From: Bacteroidota bacterium
GTDB taxonomy: Bacteria; Bacteroidota; Bacteroidia; 2-12-FULL-35-15
Length of the DNA: 34,631 bases
NCBI GenBank assembly: GCA_021323165.1
Contig: JAJTCJ010000062.1
Location: 1 to 34,631, forward strand
Direction of reading: 5' to 3'
This document shows positions 7,580-14,280 of the stretch, piece by piece. The translations under genes and the position numbers were made by a program. The first letter of the stretch is position 1. Each line of letters starts with the position of its first letter. The notes beneath the pieces were generated by a model. The model was not told the DNA's origin. It was given only the letters and a program-made list of their open reading frames with translations, and did not search any database.

Positions 7580-9094
7580 TCAGGGCCTGGAAAAAGTTAT
7601 TTCATGAGTCGATGCGCCTTTGTTGCTGTAACTAATCTTTGCATCGATCTGCTTGACAAGTCCATCAATAATATCAAGGCCAATAGATGCTTCCTGAACA
7701 GTGGAAGGGTCGTAACCGGGACCAGAATCTTTAAGCACAAGAGTAATGATATTATTCTTTTCGGAAAGCTTAACTTCTATCGTACCTTTCTTTTCTCCTT
7801 TAAATGCATGCTTATATGAATTCGTCACAAGTTCATTAACAATAAGAGCCAGTGGTATGGCAGTTGAAACGTCAAGTTCTACCGATTCAATATCTTTTTT
7901 AATTGTAACGATATTTTCGGAAGCAGAAAAGGAGTCATGAAGATTCTTTAATATCACTTCAATATGATCTTTGAAGTTAATACTTGAATATGATTTCGAA
8001 AGATATAAAAGCTCATGAACAGAAGCAATTGAATCCAGACGGTTGCGCGATTCATAAAAAAGATTTTTATGATATTCATCCTTTGCTTTGTTCGCTTGTA
8101 AATTGAGAAGACTTGAAACTATAGCAAGATTATTTTTCACTCTATGATGCACTTCTTTTAAAAGCACCTTTTGTTCATTCAATGCACCTTCGAGCTCATG
8201 ACGGGCTTTTTGCTTGGCGCTTGTTTCCAGCGCCAATGATATCATCTGAGCCATTACCAATGCGAATTTCTGTTCCTGCAGATTCCATACACGGATAGTA
8301 TCCCTGTGTTCAAAGCAAAGCACACCAATAATCACACCTTCTATACGAACCGGAATATCCATCAAAGAATGAATTCGGTTAGGTTTAAGATAAGATTCAA
8401 GAAGTTCTTTTGTTACGGGATCATTATAAGCATCGCTGGTAGTGATTATCATTTCCCTCTCAAACAAATTGAAATATTTCGGAGCAGTAATCCTTGTAAG
8501 ATTCTTCTGATCCACCATCATATTTTCGGCAGCATCAAAATTACCTATACATTCTATTTCAGAATGATCTTCATTAAAGAGCCAGACATTTACACGCTCG
8601 GAGTTAACTGATCTTGACGCCATCTGCAAAATTTCAAAAATTGCTTCGTATAATTTACCATCCCTGATCCTGCGTGATTTCGAAAGATGTTCTATTGCAA
8701 CAGCCTTCCGTAAAATGTCTTTCCTGATCTTATAATACTGGCTGCCATCTTTAATAAAAACAAAATACTGCTCATTACCATCTTTACCTTTATCCCTTGT
8801 CATGCTGATCCTTACCGGGATCTTTTTTTTATCCTTGCTTTGGATGGTAGTATGTAACTTATCTGAGGACCTCCTGTTCTCACTCTCAAATACGAATTTA
8901 ACAATATCAGAATTTTCCGGAAAAATTATATCGACTGGTTTACCCGAAACATCATCACTTGTAAATCCACTCATTGTTAAAAAAACATTACTTGCAAAAA
9001 GTATCTTATACTCTGAATCGAGTACAATAATGCCTTCGCTGAAATGATCAATGAGCTGTTGGGAAGAAATATTCTTTGATGTGAAAAATGGCAT
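7580..9094 (-). CDS. Soluble PAS-GAF sensor histidine kinase (HisKA_2 type)
   Basis: The 504-residue protein has no transmembrane segment, so it is probably cytosolic. Domain order: PAS at about 10-118 (DHFSEGIIVLDSEYKILFAS), GAF at about 145-290, a HisKA_2 dimerisation/phosphoacceptor region (LLKEVHHRVKNNL, with His317 the likely phosphoacceptor), and HATPase_c at 410-504 (Asn420 in VNELVTNSYKHAF; Asp456 in DSGPGYDP). No response regulator is encoded nearby. It interrupts the paa genes between paaD and paaG on the same strand. The usual paa repressors PaaX and PaaR are absent from the window, so it might sense a pathway ligand or redox state, but that is inference. Confidence 0.85.
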   Translation of the reverse strand: MPFFTSKNISSQQLIDHFSEGIIVLDSEYKILFASNVFLTMSGFTSDDVSGKPVDIIFPENSDIVKFVFESENRRSSDKLHTTIQSKDKKKIPVRISMTRDKGKDGNEQYFVFIKDGSQYYKIRKDILRKAVAIEHLSKSRRIRDGKLYEAIFEILQMASRSVNSERVNVWLFNEDHSEIECIGNFDAAENMMVDQKNLTRITAPKYFNLFEREMIITTSDAYNDPVTKELLESYLKPNRIHSLMDIPVRIEGVIIGVLCFEHRDTIRVWNLQEQKFALVMAQMISLALETSAKQKARHELEGALNEQKVLLKEVHHRVKNNLAIVSSLLNLQANKAKDEYHKNLFYESRNRLDSIASVHELLYLSKSYSSINFKDHIEVILKNLHDSFSASENIVTIKKDIESVELDVSTAIPLALIVNELVTNSYKHAFKGEKKGTIEVKLSEKNNIITLVLKDSGPGYDPSTVQEASIGLDIIDGLVKQIDAKISYSNKGASTHEITFSRP

Positions 9095-9123
9095 ATTGGT
9101 CGGAGAAATTTACATATTCATAG

Positions 9124-9154
9124 TAAACATACAACCTATTTAACACAAAGTCAA
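9124..9154 (-). promoter_or_regulatory. Candidate promoter of the histidine kinase gene
   Basis: On the minus strand, TTG (9152-9154) is followed after 20 bases by TATGTTTA (9124-9131), one mismatch from TAnnTTTG. It sits in the 60-base gap between paaD and the kinase gene, 30 bases upstream of the kinase ATG. Confidence 0.4.
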
Positions 9155-9646
9155 TTAGATACACTTAAAATAATCGAAAGGCTCTTTACAGTCGTTGCAG
9201 CGGTATAATGCTTTGCAGGCTGTTGAGCCGAACTGAGAGATCATTGTAACATTTTCGGAATTACACTGCGGGCATTTTAAATGTCTTGCTTTGCCAAGCA
9301 ACAAACCTTTATCAATACTGGTAACTTCAGGCGGAGCGATACCGTAAGCTCTCAATTTTTCTTTTGCTTCATCATTTATCCAGTCGGTGGTCCAGGCAGG
9401 TGAATAAACAAGATCTACTTTTACATTTTCAATTCCTTTTTCTTTGAGCAAAATTTTAATATCATCTTCTATTACCTTCATAGCCGGACAACCGCTGTAA
9501 GTAGGGGTTATAACGACAGTACATAACTCTCCATCCCATTTAACATCTCTGAGAATTCCCAGTTCGTTTATATTAATAACCGGGATCTCCGGATCGGGAA
9601 TTTGGGAAAGGAGTTGGAAGATTTGATCGGCAGTGATGTTTGGCAT
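9155..9646 (-). CDS. paaD: PaaD: Fe-S maturation factor for the epoxidase (MIP18/DUF59 plus zinc ribbon)
   Basis: From ATG 9646 the protein has 163 residues. An N-terminal MIP18/DUF59 domain contains DPEIPVININELGILRDV and the TYSGCPAM motif with Cys53. A C-terminal zinc-ribbon-like segment has CPQC (125, 128) and CNDC (150, 153). PaaD is needed for activity of the PaaABCE epoxidase, probably in assembling its metal centres. The frame stays open upstream to 9703, but that stretch (MSSRPQRRDLL) is the translation of a palindromic repeat, so I reject the longer start. The gene ends the paaABCD group; paaC is 119 bases upstream. Confidence 0.88.
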   Translation of the reverse strand: MPNITADQIFQLLSQIPDPEIPVININELGILRDVKWDGELCTVVITPTYSGCPAMKVIEDDIKILLKEKGIENVKVDLVYSPAWTTDWINDEAKEKLRAYGIAPPEVTSIDKGLLLGKARHLKCPQCNSENVTMISQFGSTACKALYRCNDCKEPFDYFKCI

Positions 9647-9673
9647 TTTATTGGAAATTTCAGTAACCGATAG

Positions 9674-9701
9674 AAGATCCCTCCGCTGCGGTCGGGATGA
9701 C
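9674..9701. repeat. GTCATCCC...GGGATCTT palindrome upstream of paaD
   Basis: The sequence is the reverse complement of GTCATCCCGACC-GCAGCGG-AGGGATCTT, a member of the palindromic family also found near 18984, 19441, 19525, 27179 and 27376. It lies 27 bases upstream of the paaD start and creates a spurious in-frame extension. Confidence 0.75.
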
Positions 9702-9765
9702 ATCTAGTTAAACTTTAACATTGTCAACAGATTCGAAATTTCAATTTTTATATGTAATACGCAGC

Positions 9766-10524
9766 TTACCACTTAGCACCTGGAAATGCGCGGTGAACGC
9801 TCTGCATCTCAGCAAGTAAAAAGCCTAAATGCTCAGAGTGCTTTCCTTCTTTGCTGCCTTTTTGTTTGAAGTTATAAGTTGGGATCTGTAATGTAGCTTC
9901 AGCGATCACACGTTTCACATGGGTTTCCCATTGTGATTTTATATTGTTCAAATCAGGTGCTATTCCTTCTTTGATAAGGATCTGGTCAACTTCATCCATA
10001 TCAAACATCTCACCTGTGAACATCCAAAGATCATTGATTGCATTCTGCATTCTCTCATGGCTTTCTGCAGTACCATCTCCTAAACGGTACATCCATTCAG
10101 TTGTATGGCGAAGATGATACGTAACTTCTTTATGCGATTTAACTGCAAGAGCAGCAATGGTTTCATCTTTACTTGATTTTAATGCTTCATACAAATAGAA
10201 TGTATAAACATCGTAAAGAAACTGGCGTGTTATTGTTGATGCATAATCTCCGTTAGGCTGTTCAGTGATCAGTAGATTACGAAATTCTCTTTCGTTGCGA
10301 AGGTAAGCAAGGTCATCTTCTGTTCTCCCGTTCCCTTCAACAGTTGCAGCATAACCTAAAAGAGCAGTTGCATTTCCAACGAAATCAAGAGCGATATTAA
10401 TAAGTGCGATATCTTCTTCAAGAATAGGACCGGCTCCACACCACTCCGACAAACGATGACCAATGATCAGGTTACTGTCACCTAAACGTAATAAATATTG
10501 AAATTTTGCTTCTTGTGTAGTCAT
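9766..10524 (-). CDS. paaC: PaaC: structural subunit of phenylacetyl-CoA epoxidase
   Basis: This is a 252-residue ferritin-like helical protein. It has the PaaC segments LGDSNLIIGHRLSEWCGAGPILEEDIALINIALD and YLRNEREFRNLLITEQPNGD, and a later HLRHTTEWMYRLGDGTAESHERM. PaaC pairs with PaaA as the structural, non-catalytic subunit of the multicomponent monooxygenase that epoxidises the ring of phenylacetyl-CoA. It follows paaB by 51 bases, and that gap contains a 10-bp-stem hairpin. Length and conserved segments are typical. Confidence 0.92.
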   Translation of the reverse strand: MTTQEAKFQYLLRLGDSNLIIGHRLSEWCGAGPILEEDIALINIALDFVGNATALLGYAATVEGNGRTEDDLAYLRNEREFRNLLITEQPNGDYASTITRQFLYDVYTFYLYEALKSSKDETIAALAVKSHKEVTYHLRHTTEWMYRLGDGTAESHERMQNAINDLWMFTGEMFDMDEVDQILIKEGIAPDLNNIKSQWETHVKRVIAEATLQIPTYNFKQKGSKEGKHSEHLGFLLAEMQSVHRAFPGAKW

Positions 10525-10543
10525 TTCAAATTACATGTTACAG

Positions 10544-10570
10544 ATTTCAGATTAATTTGAAATCTGAAAT
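10544..10570. repeat. Inverted repeat between paaB and paaC
   Basis: ATTTCAGATT (10544-10553) and AATCTGAAAT (10561-10570) form a perfect 10-bp stem with a 7-base AT loop. There is no following T-run on the minus strand, so it is not a terminator. It may stabilise or process the paa mRNA. Confidence 0.5.
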
Positions 10571-10575
10571 TTAAA

Positions 10576-10863
10576 TTAAAGATATTTAACGCCTTCCGGG
10601 ATCTTATAAAAAGTCGGATGACGATAAGGCTTATCATTGGAAGGTTCAAAGAATGATCCCTGATCTTCCGGACTCGAAGCAGAAATAGCGTTTGCCGGAA
10701 CTACCCAGATACTGATCCCTTCACTTCTTCTCGTATACACATCACGTGCATTCTGAATTGCCATCTCTGCATCAGCAGCGTGAACATTACCTACATGCTT
10801 GTGAGGAATTCCCGGATTTGCCTGCACAAATACTTCCCATACCGGCCATTGTGTGTCTGTCAT
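10576..10863 (-). CDS. paaB: PaaB: small subunit of phenylacetyl-CoA epoxidase
   Basis: The 95-residue protein starts WPVWEVFVQANPGIPHKHVGNVHAADAEMAIQNARDVYTRRSEG, which is the typical PaaB sequence. PaaB is a small subunit that bridges or stabilises the PaaAC core and is required for activity of the epoxidase complex. It lies 137 bases after paaA; the gap holds purine/pyrimidine-rich GAGAGATAGAGAA and TTCTCTATTTCTCT stretches that are complementary to each other. Length agrees with the family. Confidence 0.92.
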   Translation of the reverse strand: MTDTQWPVWEVFVQANPGIPHKHVGNVHAADAEMAIQNARDVYTRRSEGISIWVVPANAISASSPEDQGSFFEPSNDKPYRHPTFYKIPEGVKYL

Positions 10864-10879
10864 AACGAATTTTTGATTT

Positions 10880-11000
10880 GGTGAATTGGAGAGATAGAGA
10901 AGGTAAATTATTACCGATATCTACACTCCGTTAAATAATACTTCTTAAACTATATCTATTTAATTCTCTATTTCTCTAAATCTCTACTTCTCTAATTGAA
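10880..11000. repeat. Self-complementary low-complexity spacer between paaA and paaB
   Basis: The paaA-paaB gap contains AATTGGAGAGATAGAGAAGG near its left end. Near its right end are repeated TCTCTATTTCTCTAAATCTC and TACTTCTCTAATT, which can pair with the first. It looks like the same sort of degenerate intergenic repeat as in the other paa gaps. Confidence 0.4.
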
Positions 11001-11936
11001 TCAGGCTGCTTTTAATTTTTTCTTTTCTGCGTAAGCAAGTGCTGCATCTCTAACCCAACGTCCTTTTTTATCAGCATCATTACGCGCTTTCAAACGTTTT
11101 GCATTGCAGGGACCGTTTCCTTTGATCACTTCAAAGAACTCATCCCAGTTTATCGGTCCGTGAGTATAATGTCCGGTTTTTTCATCAAATTTAAGATCCT
11201 TATCAGGAATACTTAAGCCGATAAAATCAGCCTGAGGTACTGTTCTGTCGATAAAACGCTGACGGATCGCATCATTGCTTTCCATCTTTACTTTCCAGCG
11301 CATTAATTGCTCTGAGTTTGGAGATTGATCATCGCTTGGGCCAAGCATCATAATAGATGGCCACCACCAGCGGTTCAGAGCATCCTGAGCCATTGCTTTT
11401 TGTTCAGGAGTTCCCTGAGCCAAATGCATCATGATCTCATATCCCTGGCGGTTATGAAAACTTTCTTCTTTACAGATACGGATCATTGCACGGCAATATG
11501 GACCGTAAGATCCGCGTGCAAGAGCGGTCTGGTTCATAATAGCTGCACCATCAACCAACCAGCCGATTGCTCCGATATCAGCCCAGGTAAGAGTCGGATA
11601 ATTAAAAATACTTGAATATTTTGCTTTACCTGTGTGTAATTGTTCCAGTAATTCTGAACGGTCAACACCAAGCGTTTCAGTTGCGCTGTATAAGTATAAG
11701 CCATGTCCAGCTTCATCCTGTACCTTAGCCAATAAGATAGCTTTTCTTCTTAAGTTCGGAGCACGGGTGATCCAGTTACCTTCAGGCAGCATTCCTACTA
11801 TTTCAGAATGAGCATGCTGGCTCATCATACGAATCAGCTGTTTGCGGTATGCTTCAGGCATCCAGTCCTTAGGTTCGATCTTATTTCCGGCTGCTATTTT
11901 AGCTTCAAATGCAGCTAATTGTTTTTCGTCTTCCAT
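11001..11936 (-). CDS. paaA: PaaA: catalytic di-iron subunit of phenylacetyl-CoA 1,2-epoxidase
   Basis: This is a 311-residue ferritin-like di-iron monooxygenase subunit. Candidate iron ligands are visible as Glu45 in HAHSEIVG, Glu75 and His78 in DEAGHGLYL, Asp129 in GWLVDGA, and Glu158 and His161 in [17 protein letters not shown]. PaaA inserts one oxygen atom of O2 into the ring of phenylacetyl-CoA, with electrons from PaaE. It heads paaABCD; paaE lies 320 bases upstream on the same strand. Length and motifs are those of the family. Confidence 0.95.
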   Translation of the reverse strand: MEDEKQLAAFEAKIAAGNKIEPKDWMPEAYRKQLIRMMSQHAHSEIVGMLPEGNWITRAPNLRRKAILLAKVQDEAGHGLYLYSATETLGVDRSELLEQLHTGKAKYSSIFNYPTLTWADIGAIGWLVDGAAIMNQTALARGSYGPYCRAMIRICKEESFHNRQGYEIMMHLAQGTPEQKAMAQDALNRWWWPSIMMLGPSDDQSPNSEQLMRWKVKMESNDAIRQRFIDRTVPQADFIGLSIPDKDLKFDEKTGHYTHGPINWDEFFEVIKGNGPCNAKRLKARNDADKKGRWVRDAALAYAEKKKLKAA

Positions 11937-12256
11937 GTCTGTGATTCTTTTGCAATATTAGCTTAAATATAGTCATAAAGATATGACATTCGTCAGCAGG
12001 TGCAAAGGTCGGGATTTTTCACGAATAATTAATAGTTTTTTGGCCTGATTTGTTGAGGAAAATAAGAGGCCAAAGGTTTTTTTAACCGCAGAGAACGCAA
12101 AGAAGTCGCTGAAACAACAGAGAAAATTAATTTCACATAGTTAAGGTGAAAGAGGTTTTGATCTAACACATAGAACATTAAATAAGAAAGGACACAATAT
12201 TACATCCTTTCTTCGCGTTCTCCGCGAATTCCTCTGTTTCCTCTGCGGTTATTTTT
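11937..12256. other. Gene-free spacer between paaE and paaA, with inverted repeats
   Basis: I see no credible gene here. AACCGCAGAGAACGCAAAGA (12084-12103) and its partly inverted copy (about 12210-12250) can pair: CTCTGCGGTT at 12241-12250 is the exact complement of 12084-12093, and TCTTCGCGTTCT at 12210-12221 is the near-complement of the next part. The paaA-proximal half contains possible but imperfect -7 elements (GACCTTTG, TAATATTG), so paaA may have its own promoter. Confidence 0.55.
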
Positions 12257-13327
12257 CTATAACCCTTTATCGTAATTCACCACCACATGATCCGTTTTCG
12301 GGCGGCTCTGGCAGGTTAAAATAAATCCTTGTTTTACTTCTGAAGCAGACAAGGCATAATTAACAGCCATATCAACTTCCCCTTTTTGCAGCAATGCTCT
12401 GCAGGTACAGCAAGAACCTCCCTGGCAGGCATAAGGAGCATCAAGGCCTATTCGCATAGCAGCCTCCAGGATTGTTTCATCTTCCTGAAGAACAACTTCA
12501 CGCTCATCACCATCAAGGATAATTGTTGCTTTTGCTCCAGATACAACATCTTCTGAAGGCTTCACATCATCTGCATTTACGGGAGTTGTAAAGTATTCGA
12601 TGTGAACTTTTGCTTCAGGGATCTTTAATTCCTTCAAGGCATTAACAACATTTTCCATCATCGGGCCGGGACCGCAGATGAAATACTCGTTATCTGCAGA
12701 AACATCAACATAATTCTTTACCAGCTCTATGTTCTTCTCTTTTGTCATCATCCCTTTCAGCATTTCAGGGTGACCTGCAGGAGGAGTATTCAATACATGG
12801 ATCACGTTCAGTCGATCTGAATTTTTAATTGCAAGTTCTTCTATCTGTTTCTTAAAAATAATAGAAGACTCATCGTTATTTCCATATAATAATGTAACGC
12901 GACTATTTGGCTCGGATCTTAAAACAGTTTTCAAAATAGAAAGCATTGGTGTGATACCGCTTCCTCCACCGAAAAGGATATAATTCTTCTTGTTTGCAGC
13001 ATTCATTTCTGTAAAGAAGTTACCCATCGGCTGCATTACTTCTACAACATCTCCTACTTTTAGATTATCATTGATATAAGTAGAAACCCGGCCATCCTTC
13101 ACTTTCTTAATTGCAACACGTAACTCATTTTCATCAAGAGGGCTGCTGCAGATAGAATAAGAACGTCTTAATTCTTCTCCTTTAACATTGAATTTAAGGG
13201 TAAGATACTGGCCCTGTTTATATTTGTAATCCTGTTTCAGCGATGAAGGCACTTCAAATGCAATGGAAACTGCATCAGCTGTTTCGCGAATTACATCGAT
13301 AACTTTTAAAGAATTGAATCTTGACAT
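12257..13327 (-). CDS. paaE: PaaE: FAD/2Fe-2S reductase of the epoxidase
   Basis: The 356-residue protein has three modules in order. The first is an FAD-binding ferredoxin-reductase domain with RRSYSICSSP. The second is an NAD(P)-binding domain with GGGSGITPML and YFICGPGPMM. The third is a C-terminal plant-type 2Fe-2S ferredoxin domain with Cys301-x4-Cys306-x2-Cys309-x29-Cys339, the exact spacing for this cluster. PaaE passes electrons from NADPH to the PaaA di-iron centre. Here it is placed upstream of paaA instead of after paaD as in enterobacteria. A well-formed Bacteroidota promoter lies 24 bases upstream of its ATG. Confidence 0.95.
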   Translation of the reverse strand: MSRFNSLKVIDVIRETADAVSIAFEVPSSLKQDYKYKQGQYLTLKFNVKGEELRRSYSICSSPLDENELRVAIKKVKDGRVSTYINDNLKVGDVVEVMQPMGNFFTEMNAANKKNYILFGGGSGITPMLSILKTVLRSEPNSRVTLLYGNNDESSIIFKKQIEELAIKNSDRLNVIHVLNTPPAGHPEMLKGMMTKEKNIELVKNYVDVSADNEYFICGPGPMMENVVNALKELKIPEAKVHIEYFTTPVNADDVKPSEDVVSGAKATIILDGDEREVVLQEDETILEAAMRIGLDAPYACQGGSCCTCRALLQKGEVDMAVNYALSASEVKQGFILTCQSRPKTDHVVVNYDKGL

Positions 13328-13350
13328 TTTTCCTGTTCTGTTTAAGGCTG

Positions 13351-13380
13351 CGAATTTACGATTTATCTATAAATGGACAA
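13351..13380 (-). promoter_or_regulatory. Bacteroidota-type promoter of paaE and probably the paa operon
   Basis: On the minus strand TTG (13378-13380) is followed after exactly 19 bases by TAAATTCG (13351-13358), one mismatch from TAnnTTTG, and then by GCAGCC. The paaE ATG is 24 bases downstream. This is the best-formed promoter candidate in the paa cluster. Confidence 0.6.
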
Positions 13381-13490
13381 GAGATTTAAAAAGGTAAATT
13401 CAGGATGCACAATTTAATCTTTCTGAAAGAGTTAATCTTTTCATCTGAGGCGGCATAATATTTACTCATTTTTAAATTAGCCTTTTATAA

Positions 13491-13522
13491 TTGCATGCGC
13501 AGGCATTTATTATGTATTTTTG
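13491..13522 (+). promoter_or_regulatory. Candidate promoter for the 13621 gene
   Basis: TTG (13491-13493) is followed after 21 bases by TATTTTTG (13515-13522), a full TAnnTTTG match. It would give a leader of about 90 bases before the ATG at 13621. It diverges from the paaE promoter. Confidence 0.45.
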
Positions 13523-13620
13523 AGAAAGCTTAGGCATATAAAATTGTTATTTTCATCCGGAGAAAAGCCGTAAGAAACAATGTGTATTTCTATGATATTT
13601 AAATATCAAATTATTTACAA

Positions 13621-14280
13621 ATGAAAAATATTTTAAAATACATACTGTTTGCATTTACTGCCATCCTTGTTCAGCAAACAATTGCACAAACTAAGAAATC
13701 ACCTCCGAATAAGAATAATCTTATTCAGTTTTCCGGGGTTGTGGTTGAAGGAGACAGTTTAAGGCCCGTACCTTACGCCAGTATCATGATCAAAGACAGC
13801 TATCGCGGAACGGTGAGTGATTATTTCGGATACTTTTCTTTTGTTGCACAAAAAGGCGATACACTTGAATTTTCTGCTATCGGTTACAGAGATGCGGCCT
13901 ATGTTATTCCTGATACATTAACTACCAATAAATATTCCCTGATCCAGGTATTGTCAACTGATACAGTCTTTCTTAAAACAACTGAAGTCTACGCCTGGCC
14001 AAGCAAAGAGCAATTTAAACATGCTTTTTTACAGCTTAACGTGCAGGATGATGAACTTGCAAGAGCGCAGAAGAATATGGACCGCGCGGATATGAAAGAA
14101 CGTATGACCGGAATGGCGAATGATGCTACAATGAATTACAAATACTCTCAGCAGCAGTATCAGAGTAAATTATATTATGCCGGTCAATTACCTCCAAACA
14201 ACCTGTTAAATCCGATCGCATGGTCTAAATTTATTAAAGCCTGGAAGAACGGAGATTTCAAAAACAAAAAAAAGAAATAA
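13621..14280 (+). CDS. Exported carboxypeptidase-regulatory-like domain protein
   Basis: The 219-residue protein has a signal peptide (residues 1-22, ending IAQ). A carboxypeptidase-D regulatory-like beta-sandwich follows at about 35-120 (FSGVVVEGDSLRPVPYASIMIKDSYRGTVSDYFGYFSF), then a helical Lys-rich tail ending AWKNGDFKNKKKK. Stand-alone proteins of this layout are familiar in Bacteroidota and usually end much like this, so it is probably complete. Its last codons contain A AAA AAG in the reading frame just before TAA, directly before the receptor frame that lacks a start. A -1 slip here would fuse it to the receptor. Confidence 0.8.
   Translation: MKNILKYILFAFTAILVQQTIAQTKKSPPNKNNLIQFSGVVVEGDSLRPVPYASIMIKDSYRGTVSDYFGYFSFVAQKGDTLEFSAIGYRDAAYVIPDTLTTNKYSLIQVLSTDTVFLKTTEVYAWPSKEQFKHAFLQLNVQDDELARAQKNMDRADMKERMTGMANDATMNYKYSQQQYQSKLYYAGQLPPNNLLNPIAWSKFIKAWKNGDFKNKKKK
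14268..14274 (+). promoter_or_regulatory. Candidate -1 slippery heptamer A AAA AAG
   Basis: The heptamer is in the zero frame of the 13621 gene (AAA AAG codons, preceded by A), four bases before its TAA stop. It is the same heptamer used by E. coli dnaX. A -1 slip enters the frame that continues into the TonB-dependent receptor. A GGAG at 14251-14254 lies 13 bases upstream. Only inspection supports this; a homopolymer error in the eight-A run is an alternative. Confidence 0.3.

Noticed and set aside
9647..9703. Upstream in-frame extension of PaaD
   Set aside because: It translates a dispersed palindromic repeat, and the MIP18 domain begins after ATG 9646.
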